Origin: Lachnospiraceae bacterium
GTDB taxonomy: Bacteria; Bacillota; Clostridia; Lachnospirales; Lachnospiraceae
Length of the DNA: 64,000 nucleotides
Direction of reading: 5' to 3'
NCBI GenBank assembly: GCA_015057115.1
Contig: SVEZ01000007.1
Location: 62,001-126,000, forward strand
Positions 32,476 to 41,131 of this stretch are shown here, in pieces. Positions within the stretch are counted from its first letter, which is position 1. Every line of letters begins with the position of its first letter. A model generated the notes under the pieces. It did not search any database. It saw only the letters and a list, made by a program, of their open reading frames with translations, and was not told the DNA's origin. A program made the position numbers and the translations under genes.

Positions 32476-34854
32476 ATGAATAGTAAAGTATTGACAACAT
32501 TGGAATTTGATAAAATAATCAATCAGCTTACGGAATATGCATCAACCGAATCCGGAAAGAATATGTGTCATCGGCTTGTACCATCCTACGACTTACCTTT
32601 AATCCGTGAAATGCAGCAGGAAACCTCTGCCGCACTTTCCCGGATTCTTCGTCATGGTCAGCTTTCTTTTTCCGGTGTATATGATCTGCGCTCTGCCTTA
32701 AAGCGTTTAGAAATTGGGGGTGTATTAAACACCACCGAGCTTCTTCGTGTCTGCTCCTTGCTTGACACTACACGCCGGGCCGCAGCCTATCAACGTAACG
32801 AGAAGGCAGAAGAGGAAGGAGACTGCCTCACCCCTTATTTTGATGCCTTAATGCCCTTAAGCGATTTGAATAATGAATTACGGCGCTGCATCTTGTCTGA
32901 GGATGAGATTGCAGATGATGCTTCCGCCAAACTCTTTTCTATCCGGAAGCATATCCGCCACACCAACGAGAAGGTACGCTCTCAGCTTACCTCCATTATG
33001 AACCAGGCCAACACCCAATCTATTTTGCAGGATAACGTTGTTACCATGCGAAACGGACGGTACTGCCTTCCGGTTCGTGCCGATGCCAAGGGGCAGATGC
33101 CCGGTATGGTTCACGACCAGTCCGGAAGCGGCTCCACCTACTTTATCGAGCCAATGGCCGTGGTGAAACTGAATAATGAATTAACCGAATTACAGTTAAA
33201 AGAGCAGGAAGAAATCGAAGTTATCTTATCAGACCTCAGCAACCAGGTAGCGGAGCATGTGGATGTTCTGCGCGAGAATATTCGGAACCTGATTCGACTG
33301 GATTTCATTTTTGCCCGTGGAATGCTGGCAAGGCAACAGAATGCCATGATGCCGGAATTTTCCACCGAAGGAATCATCCGAATCCGCAAAGGACGTCACC
33401 CATTGCTTCCTCAGGATAAAGTGGTTCCCTTAGATATTCATCTTGGCGATGATTTTGATTTATTGATTGTAACCGGTCCTAACACCGGCGGTAAAACCGT
33501 TGCCCTTAAGACCGTAGGACTTCTTACCTTGATGGGTCAGGCCGGACTTCATATTCCTGCCGCAGACCGCAGTATGTTGGCACTTTTTTCCGAAGTCTAC
33601 GCAGACATCGGCGACGAGCAGAGTATTGAACAGAGTTTAAGTACCTTCTCCTCTCACATGACCAACATTGTGTCTATCGGTGAGAAAGCAGATGAAAACT
33701 CTCTGATTCTTTTTGACGAGTTATGCGCCGGAACGGATCCAACGGAAGGTGCTGCCCTTGCCATCTCTATTTTATGGGATTTAATGCACCGCGGCAGCAA
33801 ACTTATGGCTACAACCCACTATGCAGAGTTAAAGGTTTTTGCCCTTTCCACTCCCCGTGTGGAAAATGCCTGTTGTGAGTTTGACGTAAACACCTTAAGT
33901 CCTACCTACCGGCTTTTAATCGGTGTTCCGGGTAAAAGTAATGCCTTTGCCATTTCCGGCAAGCTGGGCCTTCCGGGATACATTATTGAAGATGCGAAAA
34001 AGCGCCTGGATAAAGATTCCGAGGCCTTTGAAGATATTTTAACCGATTTGGAGCAAAAGCGTGTTGCCTTGGAAGAAACAAGACAAGCTGCTTTGAAACA
34101 TGAAAAAGAAGTTGCTTCCTTGAAGGCATCCCTTGAGCAGAAGCAGGATGACATTCAGGAGAAACGTCGCCGACTTCTGGAAGAAGCCAGTCAGGAAGCT
34201 ACTCAGATACTTGCCAAAGCCAAGGAAGTGGCGGATCAGACCATTTCGGATTTTAACCGTTATGCCGCTGATGCCCCCAGCCTTCAGGAAATGGAGGCCA
34301 AACGTGCCAAGGTAAGAGATCATATTAAGGAGACTTCCAAGAACCTGTCTATTCCGGCCCCCAAAACCGGCGCCGGCAAGAAGCCTCCTAAGCTTCACAT
34401 TGGCGATATGGTTAAGGTTCACAGCTTGAATCTTACCGGTACGGTTCACACTCTTCCGGACGCCAAAGGAAATCTGTTTGTTCAAATGGGAATTCTACGT
34501 TCCCAGGTTTCTGTTTCAGATATCAGCCTGGTAGAAGAAGCAGATTCTTTAGCCAAACAGAAGAGCAAAAAGAGTACTGTTCATACCGGCGGCATTTCCA
34601 AATCCGGTTCCATTCGGGCGGAAATCAACCTTATCGGTATGACCGTAGACGAAGCCATGTTTGCTTTGGACAAATATTTGGACGATGCATATCTTGCCCA
34701 CTTGGAATCTGTGCGCATTGTTCACGGAAAAGGTACAGGCGCTCTGCGAAATGCCGTATGCAGCCACCTGAAACGATCCAAAATTATTAAATCCTATCGT
34801 GCCGGCGTTTTTGGCGAAGGTGATGCCGGTGTAACGATTGCGGAATTTAAATAA
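32476..34854 (+). CDS. mutS2: Endonuclease MutS2
   Basis: This is a 792-residue MutS-like protein without a mismatch-recognition domain. It has the core and lever region (~1-310), Walker A TGPNTGGKT (~333-342), Walker B LILFDELCAGTDPTEG, STFSSHMTNI, a coiled-coil insert (~520-620) and a C-terminal Smr nuclease domain with GMTVDEAM and RIVHGKGTGALR. It is linked to suppression of recombination and to rescue of collided ribosomes. The start matches the family opening (KVLTTLEFDKI). It leads a plus-strand group with the two-component genes. Confidence 0.96.
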   Translation: MNSKVLTTLEFDKIINQLTEYASTESGKNMCHRLVPSYDLPLIREMQQETSAALSRILRHGQLSFSGVYDLRSALKRLEIGGVLNTTELLRVCSLLDTTRRAAAYQRNEKAEEEGDCLTPYFDALMPLSDLNNELRRCILSEDEIADDASAKLFSIRKHIRHTNEKVRSQLTSIMNQANTQSILQDNVVTMRNGRYCLPVRADAKGQMPGMVHDQSGSGSTYFIEPMAVVKLNNELTELQLKEQEEIEVILSDLSNQVAEHVDVLRENIRNLIRLDFIFARGMLARQQNAMMPEFSTEGIIRIRKGRHPLLPQDKVVPLDIHLGDDFDLLIVTGPNTGGKTVALKTVGLLTLMGQAGLHIPAADRSMLALFSEVYADIGDEQSIEQSLSTFSSHMTNIVSIGEKADENSLILFDELCAGTDPTEGAALAISILWDLMHRGSKLMATTHYAELKVFALSTPRVENACCEFDVNTLSPTYRLLIGVPGKSNAFAISGKLGLPGYIIEDAKKRLDKDSEAFEDILTDLEQKRVALEETRQAALKHEKEVASLKASLEQKQDDIQEKRRRLLEEASQEATQILAKAKEVADQTISDFNRYAADAPSLQEMEAKRAKVRDHIKETSKNLSIPAPKTGAGKKPPKLHIGDMVKVHSLNLTGTVHTLPDAKGNLFVQMGILRSQVSVSDISLVEEADSLAKQKSKKSTVHTGGISKSGSIRAEINLIGMTVDEAMFALDKYLDDAYLAHLESVRIVHGKGTGALRNAVCSHLKRSKIIKSYRAGVFGEGDAGVTIAEFK

Positions 34855-34889
34855 TAGAACGAAAAATTTATTTTACGAGGAGGATTATC

Positions 34890-35588
34890 ATGTCACAAAA
34901 ACAAAAAATTCTGATTGTGGATGATGACGAAAATATTTCCGAGTTGATAACTCTGTATCTGACCAAGGAATGCTTTGAGACCCGTTCTGTTCACGATGGA
35001 CAGGAGGCTGTTATTGCATTTGACGAGTTTCAACCGGATTTGATTCTGTTAGATTTGATGCTTCCGGGAATGGACGGTTATCAGGTCTGCCGCGAAATTC
35101 GTACTCGTTCCAAGGTGCCTATCATTATGCTTTCCGCAAAATGCGAGGTTTTTGATAAGGTTTTGGGCTTGGAATTGGGTGCAGATGATTATATTGAAAA
35201 ACCTTTTGATAACAAGGAACTGGTTGCCCGTGTCAAGGCAGTTTTACGCCGTTTCGCCAATGCCAATGACCAGTCTAACAATGACGATTTGAAGATTGTA
35301 GAATTTCCGGGCCTGTCCGTAAACCTGAGCAACTACAGTGTAACCTATCGTGATAAGAAAATCGATATGCCCCCTAAGGAGTTGGAGCTTTTGTACTTCT
35401 TATGTGCATCTGCCAACCAGGTTTTCACCAGAGAACAGCTTCTTGAAAACATTTGGGGTTACGACTACCTTGGTGATACCCGAACCGTAGACGTTCACGT
35501 TAAGCGACTTCGTGAGAAGATTAAAGATACACCGGACTGGCGTCTCGCTACCGTCTGGGGCATTGGTTACAAATTTGAAACACGCTAG
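34890..35588 (+). CDS. OmpR-family response regulator
   Basis: This is a 232-residue regulator with the acidic cluster at 11-13, phospho-acceptor Asp55 (LILLDLMLPGMDGYQ), LSAK, and EKPFD, then a winged helix ending in RLATVWGIGYKFE. The start follows ACGAGGAGG. It lies 35 bp after mutS2 and 21 bp before its kinase. It is unlike the 1.4-2.2 kb regulator in sequence and has a full membrane kinase partner. Confidence 0.95.
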   Translation: MSQKQKILIVDDDENISELITLYLTKECFETRSVHDGQEAVIAFDEFQPDLILLDLMLPGMDGYQVCREIRTRSKVPIIMLSAKCEVFDKVLGLELGADDYIEKPFDNKELVARVKAVLRRFANANDQSNNDDLKIVEFPGLSVNLSNYSVTYRDKKIDMPPKELELLYFLCASANQVFTREQLLENIWGYDYLGDTRTVDVHVKRLREKIKDTPDWRLATVWGIGYKFETR

Positions 35589-35609
35589 TATCTTACGGAG
35601 AATCTTCCT

Positions 35610-37031
35610 ATGAGAAAAACATTGCTAACCAAGGTCGCCTTTGGATACATTGCTTTTTTGGTTATTGCCTTTTTAGGCATACAGGTATTTACCTTTTCCC
35701 ACATGCGTCAGGTCATCCAGACCGACGAAGCGGAGGAGTTGTATTCCAACGCGGTATCCATTGCCGGAAGCTATGGATACCGCTTCTTCAATGAGCAGAT
35801 TACCAAAGAGACCCTTCATGAATATCTGGAAAACACCTCGGATATGCTAAGCACCGATATCTGGGTGGTTTCCGCAGACGGAAAGGTTTCCGGTGCTAGT
35901 ATAAAGAACTCCATTCCTGCCCCCAAGTATATTCGGGACTTTGATGTTACCGGCATGTTCGGAGATTCCTTTTACAGCGTTGGCACCTTTCACTCCTACT
36001 TCAAAAGCGAATATTTGAGCGTCTATGCTCCCATAACCATTAAATACAACGTGTGCGGTTATGTCATTCTGCATAAACCAACCAGCAGTCTTTCCCGTCT
36101 GACCACTCAGGCAACACGACTTACCTTTCAGGCGGCCTTCATTATTCTGCTGGCTTCCACCATCGTTTTTGTGGTTTTAATGAGACGAATTATTACTCCC
36201 GTTAAAAAGCTCTGTACCGTTGCAGATGAATTTTCGAGAGATAATTTTAAAGCCCGGGCCGACTTCGGCGCTCAGGATGAAATCGCCTATCTCGGGGAGG
36301 TTATGAATGATATGGCACACAAGCTGGACACCCACGAGGAGGTACAACGAAAATTCATTTCCAACGTTTCCCATGACTTTAAATCTCCGCTCACGTCCAT
36401 CCGGGGGTATATTCAGGCCATGCAGGACGGAACCATACCTGACGCGCAATACAAGCGCTATTTAGGGATTATAAGTAATGAAGCCGACCGTTTAACCAAC
36501 CTGACCAATAACTTGCTGGATTTGAACCGTATCGGCTCACAGAGCTCTGTTCTGGAAAAAGAGGAATTTGACATCAACCAGATTATTCTGGATTGTGCAC
36601 ATACCAGTGAAGTTCAGTGTGACAAAAAGGGCATCCGTCTTTCTCTTTTGCTTTATGACGAAGCCTCTTATGTATTTGCTGACAAAATGAAAATTCAACA
36701 GGTCCTGTACAACCTGCTGGATAATGCCATTAAATTCTCCTACCGAGATTCCGGCATTACCATAGAAACTGTTCAGAAAAATGACAAACTGTATGTTTCC
36801 GTTATTGACGAAGGCATCGGTATTCCGGAAGAATCCCTGCACAGCATCTGGCATCGCTTTTACAAAACCGATCTTTCCAGAGGCAAGGACAAAAACGGAA
36901 CCGGCCTCGGCTTATCCATTGTAAAAGAAATTATTCAGGCCCACAACGAGACAATAAGCGTGACCTCCACCATTGGCGTTGGAACCACCTTTACATTCTC
37001 TCTGAGTCTTATTCAATCGGAAACAGAATAA
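35610..37031 (+). CDS. Membrane sensor histidine kinase
   Basis: This is a 473-residue protein. Helices lie near 10-30 and 172-192, enclosing an extracellular sensor domain of about 140 residues. A HAMP linker (~193-245) follows, then HisKA with His255 in NVSHDFKSPLTSIRGY and the ATPase domain with NLLDNAIKFS, DEGIGIPEE and GTGLGLSIVKEI. It is expected to phosphorylate the adjacent regulator. The signal is unknown. It converges on the rplQ terminator. Confidence 0.95.
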   Translation: MRKTLLTKVAFGYIAFLVIAFLGIQVFTFSHMRQVIQTDEAEELYSNAVSIAGSYGYRFFNEQITKETLHEYLENTSDMLSTDIWVVSADGKVSGASIKNSIPAPKYIRDFDVTGMFGDSFYSVGTFHSYFKSEYLSVYAPITIKYNVCGYVILHKPTSSLSRLTTQATRLTFQAAFIILLASTIVFVVLMRRIITPVKKLCTVADEFSRDNFKARADFGAQDEIAYLGEVMNDMAHKLDTHEEVQRKFISNVSHDFKSPLTSIRGYIQAMQDGTIPDAQYKRYLGIISNEADRLTNLTNNLLDLNRIGSQSSVLEKEEFDINQIILDCAHTSEVQCDKKGIRLSLLLYDEASYVFADKMKIQQVLYNLLDNAIKFSYRDSGITIETVQKNDKLYVSVIDEGIGIPEESLHSIWHRFYKTDLSRGKDKNGTGLGLSIVKEIIQAHNETISVTSTIGVGTTFTFSLSLIQSETE

Positions 37032-37057
37032 AAAAGGCGTCTGCTTTCGCAGACGCC
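37030..37057 (-). terminator. Terminator of the alpha operon (after rplQ)
   Basis: GGCGTCTGC-TTTC-GCAGACGCC (37036-37057) is a perfect 9-bp stem; on the minus strand it is followed by TTTTTTATT. It begins 12 bp past rplQ and may also end the convergent kinase transcript. Confidence 0.93.
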
Positions 37058-37069
37058 TAAATTATAATC

Positions 37070-37606
37070 TTATACTAACTCAAGTAAAACTTCTAATGCT
37101 CCGTCACCTTTACGCTGACCAATCTTAACGATTCTGGTGTAACCACCGTTACGGTTAGCATACTTTGGTGCGATTTCAGAGAACATCTTCTCACACATAT
37201 CTACTTCTACAGTATTTTTCTTCCGTCCTGCAGCCTGTGTAGGAACGTTCTTTACTGGGTAGAATACTTTCAGCATTTCTCTACGAGCATGAAGACGAGA
37301 AGGCATATCCTTCTTAATTGTCTTTTCTACTTCATCATAAACGGTAACTTTCTTGCCGTCTACAACTTCTTTTACACGCTTTCCGTTAGCGTCTTTCTTA
37401 GCAACCTTAGCTTTAACGGTTACTTCTTCGAAGTTATCTCTTTCCTTAACTGCAAGAGCGATAAGTCCTTCTGCAACTTTGCGGATTTCTTTTGCTTTTG
37501 CTTCAGTGGTAACAATCTTACCATTGTTAAGAAGTGCTGTTACCTGGTTACGGATTAATGCTTTTCTCTGGTCAGATGTTCTGCCAAGTTTACGATATTT
37601 TGCCAT
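37070..37606 (-). CDS. rplQ: 50S ribosomal protein L17, extended form
   Basis: This is 178 residues against about 115-130 in most bacteria. The normal start KYRKLGRTSDQRKALIRNQ and end GGYTRIVKIGQRKGDGALEVLLELV are kept. About 45 extra, Lys/Asp/Val-rich residues (~55-103, around KKDANGKRVKEVVDGKKVTVYDE) are inserted before LHARREML. The start is at MAKYRK (37606). It is the last gene of the alpha operon. Confidence 0.96.
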   Translation of the reverse strand: MAKYRKLGRTSDQRKALIRNQVTALLNNGKIVTTEAKAKEIRKVAEGLIALAVKERDNFEEVTVKAKVAKKDANGKRVKEVVDGKKVTVYDEVEKTIKKDMPSRLHARREMLKVFYPVKNVPTQAAGRKKNTVEVDMCEKMFSEIAPKYANRNGGYTRIVKIGQRKGDGALEVLLELV

Positions 37607-37631
37607 TTGTTTGTCCTCCATTTTGAATTAT

Positions 37632-37700
37632 CCGGCACCGCCTGTGGTCTTACGCACCGAACATGGTTATATTTCATCTATGTTCTAACTTACCGGTGCC
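37632..37700 (-). promoter_or_regulatory. Structured spacer between rpoA and rplQ
   Basis: GGCACCG (37634-37640) pairs with CGGTGCC (37694-37700), with GAACAT/ATGTTC inside. A GCCTGT(T)GGTCTTA motif also occurs twice. It may balance rpoA and rplQ expression or be an RNA-processing site; the role is not known. Confidence 0.4.
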
Positions 37701-37743
37701 TGTTGGTCTTATCCGGCTAGCCTCCATAGATAAGTACGATAAT

Positions 37744-38703
37744 TTACTCGTCGCCGTGGGATAACTGTAATCCCAGCTCCTTTAACTTCGCAAGAACTTC
37801 CTCCAAGGACTTACGGCCAAGGTTACGAACCTTCATCATATCATCCGGAGTCTTCTGTGTAAGCTCCTGCACAGTGTTAATTCCTGCTCTCTTCAAGCAG
37901 TTATATGAACGAACGGATAATTCCAATTCGTCAATGTTCATCTCCAGCACTTTCTCCTTGCCGTCTTCCTTCGGCTCGATCATAACCTCAGCTGCTTTCG
38001 CATTCTCGGAAAGATCTACAAACAGATTTAAGTGCTCACACAATACTTTCGCTGCAAGACTGACTGCTTCATCCGGAGCAAGTGTACCATTGGTAAACAC
38101 ATCCAAAATCAGCTTATCATAGTCTGTCATCTGTCCCACACGGGTATTCTGAACCTGAAGGTTCACACGATCCACCGGTGTATAGATGGAATCTACTGCA
38201 ATTACACCAATTGGTGTTTCGTCTGTCTTGTTCTTATCAGCGCTAATGTAGCCACGACCCTTGTTAATTGTAAGTTCCATAAACAATCTGGAATCCACAC
38301 CGCCGTTTAAAGTAGCGATTACAAGGTCCGGATTCATAATTTCAATTTCAGGATCCACCTGAATATCTCCTGCGCGAACTACGCCTTCGCCTTCAAACTC
38401 AATGTAAGCAACCTTCGGCTCATTGGATGAACTGGTGTTTTTAATCGCCAAATTCTTGATATTCATGATGATTTCAGTCACATCTTCTTTGACGCCTGGA
38501 ATGGAACTAAATTCGTGTAAAACTCCCTCAATCTTCACCTGTGTAACTGCGGCACCCGGCAAAGAAGAAAGCATAATTCTTCTAAGAGAATTACCAAGAG
38601 TAGTACCATAGCCTCGCTCAAGCGGTTCTACTACAAATCTGCCATACCGTTTATCTTCTGAAATCTCTGTGATTTCAATATTTGGTTTTTCAAAATCGAA
38701 CAC
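37744..38703 (-). CDS. rpoA: DNA-directed RNA polymerase subunit alpha
   Basis: This is a 319-residue alpha subunit. The N-terminal assembly domain (~1-230) has [20 protein letters not shown] and [12 protein letters not shown]. The C-terminal domain (~245-319) has [25 protein letters not shown] and [10 protein letters not shown] for promoter UP-element and activator contacts. Position between rpsD and rplQ is canonical, but both flanking spacers are unusually long and structured. Confidence 0.98.
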   Translation of the reverse strand: MFDFEKPNIEITEISEDKRYGRFVVEPLERGYGTTLGNSLRRIMLSSLPGAAVTQVKIEGVLHEFSSIPGVKEDVTEIIMNIKNLAIKNTSSSNEPKVAYIEFEGEGVVRAGDIQVDPEIEIMNPDLVIATLNGGVDSRLFMELTINKGRGYISADKNKTDETPIGVIAVDSIYTPVDRVNLQVQNTRVGQMTDYDKLILDVFTNGTLAPDEAVSLAAKVLCEHLNLFVDLSENAKAAEVMIEPKEDGKEKVLEMNIDELELSVRSYNCLKRAGINTVQELTQKTPDDMMKVRNLGRKSLEEVLAKLKELGLQLSHGDE

Positions 38704-38755
38704 TACAAAGTCCCTCCTTTAAAGTTCTATCTTAACAGAGCTACGGTCACGGAGA

Positions 38756-38908
38756 GGATTTTCCAGCATGAGCAAAGTGTTCAGCGGCTGCGCCGCTGTG
38801 AGTATTTCCCGAAAAAGCGCTCTCCCAAGCTAGCTTGGGGAGGCGCTCTTTCGGGAAATAGTTCACAGGATGTAATCCTGTGAACCCTTTGTTCATGCCG
38901 GAAAATCC
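38756..38908. repeat. 153-bp cloverleaf-like inverted-repeat element in the rpsD-rpoA spacer
   Basis: Outer arms of 22 nt (38756-38777 and 38887-38908, two mismatches) begin with GGATTTTCC and end with GGAAAATCC. They enclose three hairpins: CAGCGGC/GCCGCTG (38782-38798); a long one with arms starting ATTTCCCGAAA and ending TTTCGGGAAAT (38804-38859); and GTTCACAGGAT/ATCCTGTGAAC (38861-38885). Both DNA strands would fold alike. No ORF is present. It looks like an inserted repetitive extragenic element. Confidence 0.8.
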
Positions 38909-38953
38909 GGTCTCGTCAACCCGTCCTTATTCTCTCTTATTGCTTACAAACTA

Positions 38954-39547
38954 TTATTTAGAATATAACTCGACAATAAGCATTTCGTCTACAGGAACAT
39001 CGATAGCATCTCTGTTAGGTAACTCTTTAACAGTTGCCTTGAAGTTTTCCTGATCTACATCTAACCATTCCGGAACTAATCTTCCACCGGTTACAGCGAT
39101 GATGTCTTTGTATTTAACGGAAGACTTTGCTTTCTCTGTAAGCTCGATTACATCTCCTGCTTTAATCAGGTAAGATGGAATGTTAACCTTCTTGCCATTT
39201 ACAAGAACGTGCTTATGATCCACGATCTGTCTTGCTTCTCTTCTGGTTCTTGCGAAACCAAGACGGAAGATTACATTATCAAGTCTTCTCTCTAACAGGA
39301 TCATCAGGTTTGGACCTGTCATACCAGGCTGTCTGTCAGCCTTCTCATAGTAGTTGTGGAAAGGTTTTTCCAAAACACCATAGATAAATTTTGCTTTCTG
39401 TTTCTCTCTTAACTGAAGACCGTACTCAGAGATTTTACGATTTCCTCTGTTAGACTGTCTTCTTGACTTTTTATTATATCCTAAAACGATCGGATCCAAA
39501 TCAAGGGATCTGCATCTTTTTAATACTGGAGTTCTATTTACAGCCAT
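38954..39547 (-). CDS. rpsD: 30S ribosomal protein S4
   Basis: This is a 197-residue S4. It has the N-terminal PVLKRCRSLDLDP, then KAKFIYGVLEKPFHNYYEKA and the S4 RNA-binding fold RLDNVIFRLGFARTRREARQIVDHKHVLVNGKKV. It nucleates 30S assembly and in many bacteria represses the alpha operon. No zinc-binding Cys cluster is present at the N terminus. Confidence 0.98.
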   Translation of the reverse strand: MAVNRTPVLKRCRSLDLDPIVLGYNKKSRRQSNRGNRKISEYGLQLREKQKAKFIYGVLEKPFHNYYEKADRQPGMTGPNLMILLERRLDNVIFRLGFARTRREARQIVDHKHVLVNGKKVNIPSYLIKAGDVIELTEKAKSSVKYKDIIAVTGGRLVPEWLDVDQENFKATVKELPNRDAIDVPVDEMLIVELYSK

Positions 39548-39565
39548 TCTTCAATCTCCTCCTTA

Positions 39566-39961
39566 TTAGACTCTTCTACGTTTTGGCGGACGGCATCCGT
39601 TATGTGGTACCGGAGTTACGTCCTTAATGCTTACTACATCTAATCCGCTTGCGGAAAGCGCACGAATTGCTGCTTCTCTTCCGGATCCAGGACCCTTAAC
39701 CATTACATCTACAGTCTTTAATCCATGAATAAGCGCAGCCTTTGTAGCTGTCTCTGCTGCTACCTGTGCAGCATATGGAGTAGATTTTCTTGAACCTCTA
39801 AATCCAAGACCACCAGCACTTGCCCATGAAAGAGCGTTACCCTGAGCATCTGTAATTGTTACGATAGTATTGTTGAAAGATGCCTGAATATGTGCCTGTC
39901 CGTGTTCAACGTTTTTCTTTACACGACGTTTTGCAGTTTTCTTTGCAACCTGTTTTGCCAT
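39566..39961 (-). CDS. rpsK: 30S ribosomal protein S11
   Basis: This is a 131-residue S11 with [31 protein letters not shown]-type [17 protein letters not shown], and the tail [18 protein letters not shown]. It sits on the 30S platform near the mRNA exit. It lies 18 bp upstream of rpsD. Confidence 0.98.
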   Translation of the reverse strand: MAKQVAKKTAKRRVKKNVEHGQAHIQASFNNTIVTITDAQGNALSWASAGGLGFRGSRKSTPYAAQVAAETATKAALIHGLKTVDVMVKGPGSGREAAIRALSASGLDVVSIKDVTPVPHNGCRPPKRRRV

Positions 39962-40008
39962 ATCTAAACTAACCTACTTTCTTCAAATTTAATCAATTGT
40001 TTTCAAAC

Positions 40009-40377
40009 TTATTTCTTCTTATTAGCTACAGTTCTTCTAGGACCTTTACGGGTTCTAGCATTGTTCTTTGTGTGCTGTCCACGTACAGGTAAACCTTTTC
40101 TGTGGCGAATTCCACGATAGCATCCGATTTCCTGTAATCTCTTAATGTTAAGCGCGATTTCACGTCTTAAATCACCTTCTACGGTGTATGTCTCATCGAT
40201 AACAGCACTGATCTTCTTAACGTCATCGTCTGTTAAGTCTTTGCAACGTACGTCTGCATCAACGCCTGCTGCTTCTAAAATCTTTGTGGCACTTACTCTA
40301 CCAATTCCGTAGATGTAAGTTAAGCCGATCTCTACGCGTTTTTCTCTTGGTAAATCTACACCTGCAATACGAGCCAT
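40009..40377 (-). CDS. rpsM: 30S ribosomal protein S13
   Basis: This is a 122-residue S13: [60 protein letters not shown]. It forms bridges to 50S and touches the P-site tRNA with its tail. Here it is separated from rpmJ by 271 bp, much more than usual. Confidence 0.98.
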   Translation of the reverse strand: MARIAGVDLPREKRVEIGLTYIYGIGRVSATKILEAAGVDADVRCKDLTDDDVKKISAVIDETYTVEGDLRREIALNIKRLQEIGCYRGIRHRKGLPVRGQHTKNNARTRKGPRRTVANKKK

Positions 40378-40648
40378 GTGTGTTTACACCTCCATAATTT
40401 TTTCCTTAATTAACTGTTCCTCGACCCTTCCCACTTCTGACAGCTCCGGTTTCCCGGCCTGAAATGTGTGCCAGGCAAAAAGAGTCTTCTAATATCATTT
40501 GACGTCGGTTCCACTCTCGGTATAAAGCTTCCCCAACCAGTGTTTTGTCACTGTTTATTATGAACCAATGGCTAGATACACTCCATTGGCAGCCGCACAT
40601 AATTTTAAAAAATAGAAATACAGCACAAAAACAAGCCTAATACTTCGA
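40378..40648 (-). other. 271-bp gene-free spacer between rpmJ and rpsM
   Basis: No convincing gene is present. A CCAATGG/CCATTGG dyad (in the 40562-40592 region) and a possible GTGACA-N18-TTTATA promoter on the minus strand are the only signals. The one ORF here (40406-40600) has no family resemblance and a ribosome site is not evident. Confidence 0.5.
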
Positions 40649-40762
40649 TTAGCCCTGTCTCTGTTTGTGCTTAGGATTCTCACAGATAATTCTGATGCTT
40701 CCTTTTCTCTTGATGACTTTGCATTTCTCGCAAATTGGTTTAACTGATGATCTTACCTTCAC
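40649..40762 (-). CDS. rpmJ: 50S ribosomal protein L36, zinc-ribbon form
   Basis: This is a 37-residue protein beginning at a GTG codon (read as Met): [20 protein letters not shown] and ending KHKQRQG. Cys-x2-Cys, Cys and His zinc ligands are complete. AAAGGAGG lies 8 bases before the GTG, which decides the start; the longer frame upstream has no similarity. It has its own promoter 77 bp upstream. Confidence 0.95.
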   Translation of the reverse strand: MKVRSSVKPICEKCKVIKRKGSIRIICENPKHKQRQG

Positions 40763-40838
40763 AGCAAATCCTCCTTTCCACAAACTGTCCCATTCTGATG
40801 CACCAAAATGGTCTTGTTTCCAAAAGTGTCCAAATAGC

Positions 40839-40867
40839 ATTGTAACATAACACTTTTCGGAAATCAA
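40839..40867 (-). promoter_or_regulatory. Internal promoter ahead of rpmJ-rpsM
   Basis: TTGATT (40862-40867), 17 bases, TACAAT (40839-40844) on the minus strand. An inverted repeat CCGAAAAGTGT/ACACTTTTGG flanks the -10, so it may be regulated. It would give the alpha operon a supply of transcripts independent of the spc operon. Confidence 0.65.
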
Positions 40868-40884
40868 GTATTTTTTGTATGTTT

Positions 40885-41103
40885 TTATTTATCTCTCCAA
40901 ATGATTCTTCCCTTGGTTAAATCATATGGGGACATTTCGATAGTAACTTTATCACCCGGCAAAATACGAATGAAGTTCATTCTCAACTTACCGCTGATAG
41001 TTGCCAGAATCTGGTGCTTGTTTTCAAGTTCAACCTTGAAAAACGCATTGGGAAGTTTCTCAACTACAACACCTTCTACTTCGATTACATCTGCTTTTGA
41101 CAT
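40885..41103 (-). CDS. infA: Translation initiation factor IF-1
   Basis: This is a 72-residue OB-fold protein: [53 protein letters not shown] and [11 protein letters not shown]. It blocks the ribosomal A site during initiation. It lies 28 bp after map; the KOW-domain RNA-binding gene often found between map and infA in Clostridia is absent. Confidence 0.98.
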   Translation of the reverse strand: MSKADVIEVEGVVVEKLPNAFFKVELENKHQILATISGKLRMNFIRILPGDKVTIEMSPYDLTKGRIIWRDK

Positions 41104-41131
41104 CTAAAATCCTCCTGCCCTTAGCCTTACA

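Noticed and set aside
40406-40600. 64-codon ORF between rpmJ and rpsM
   Set aside because: No family resemblance, no ribosome site and low-complexity composition; treated as spacer.
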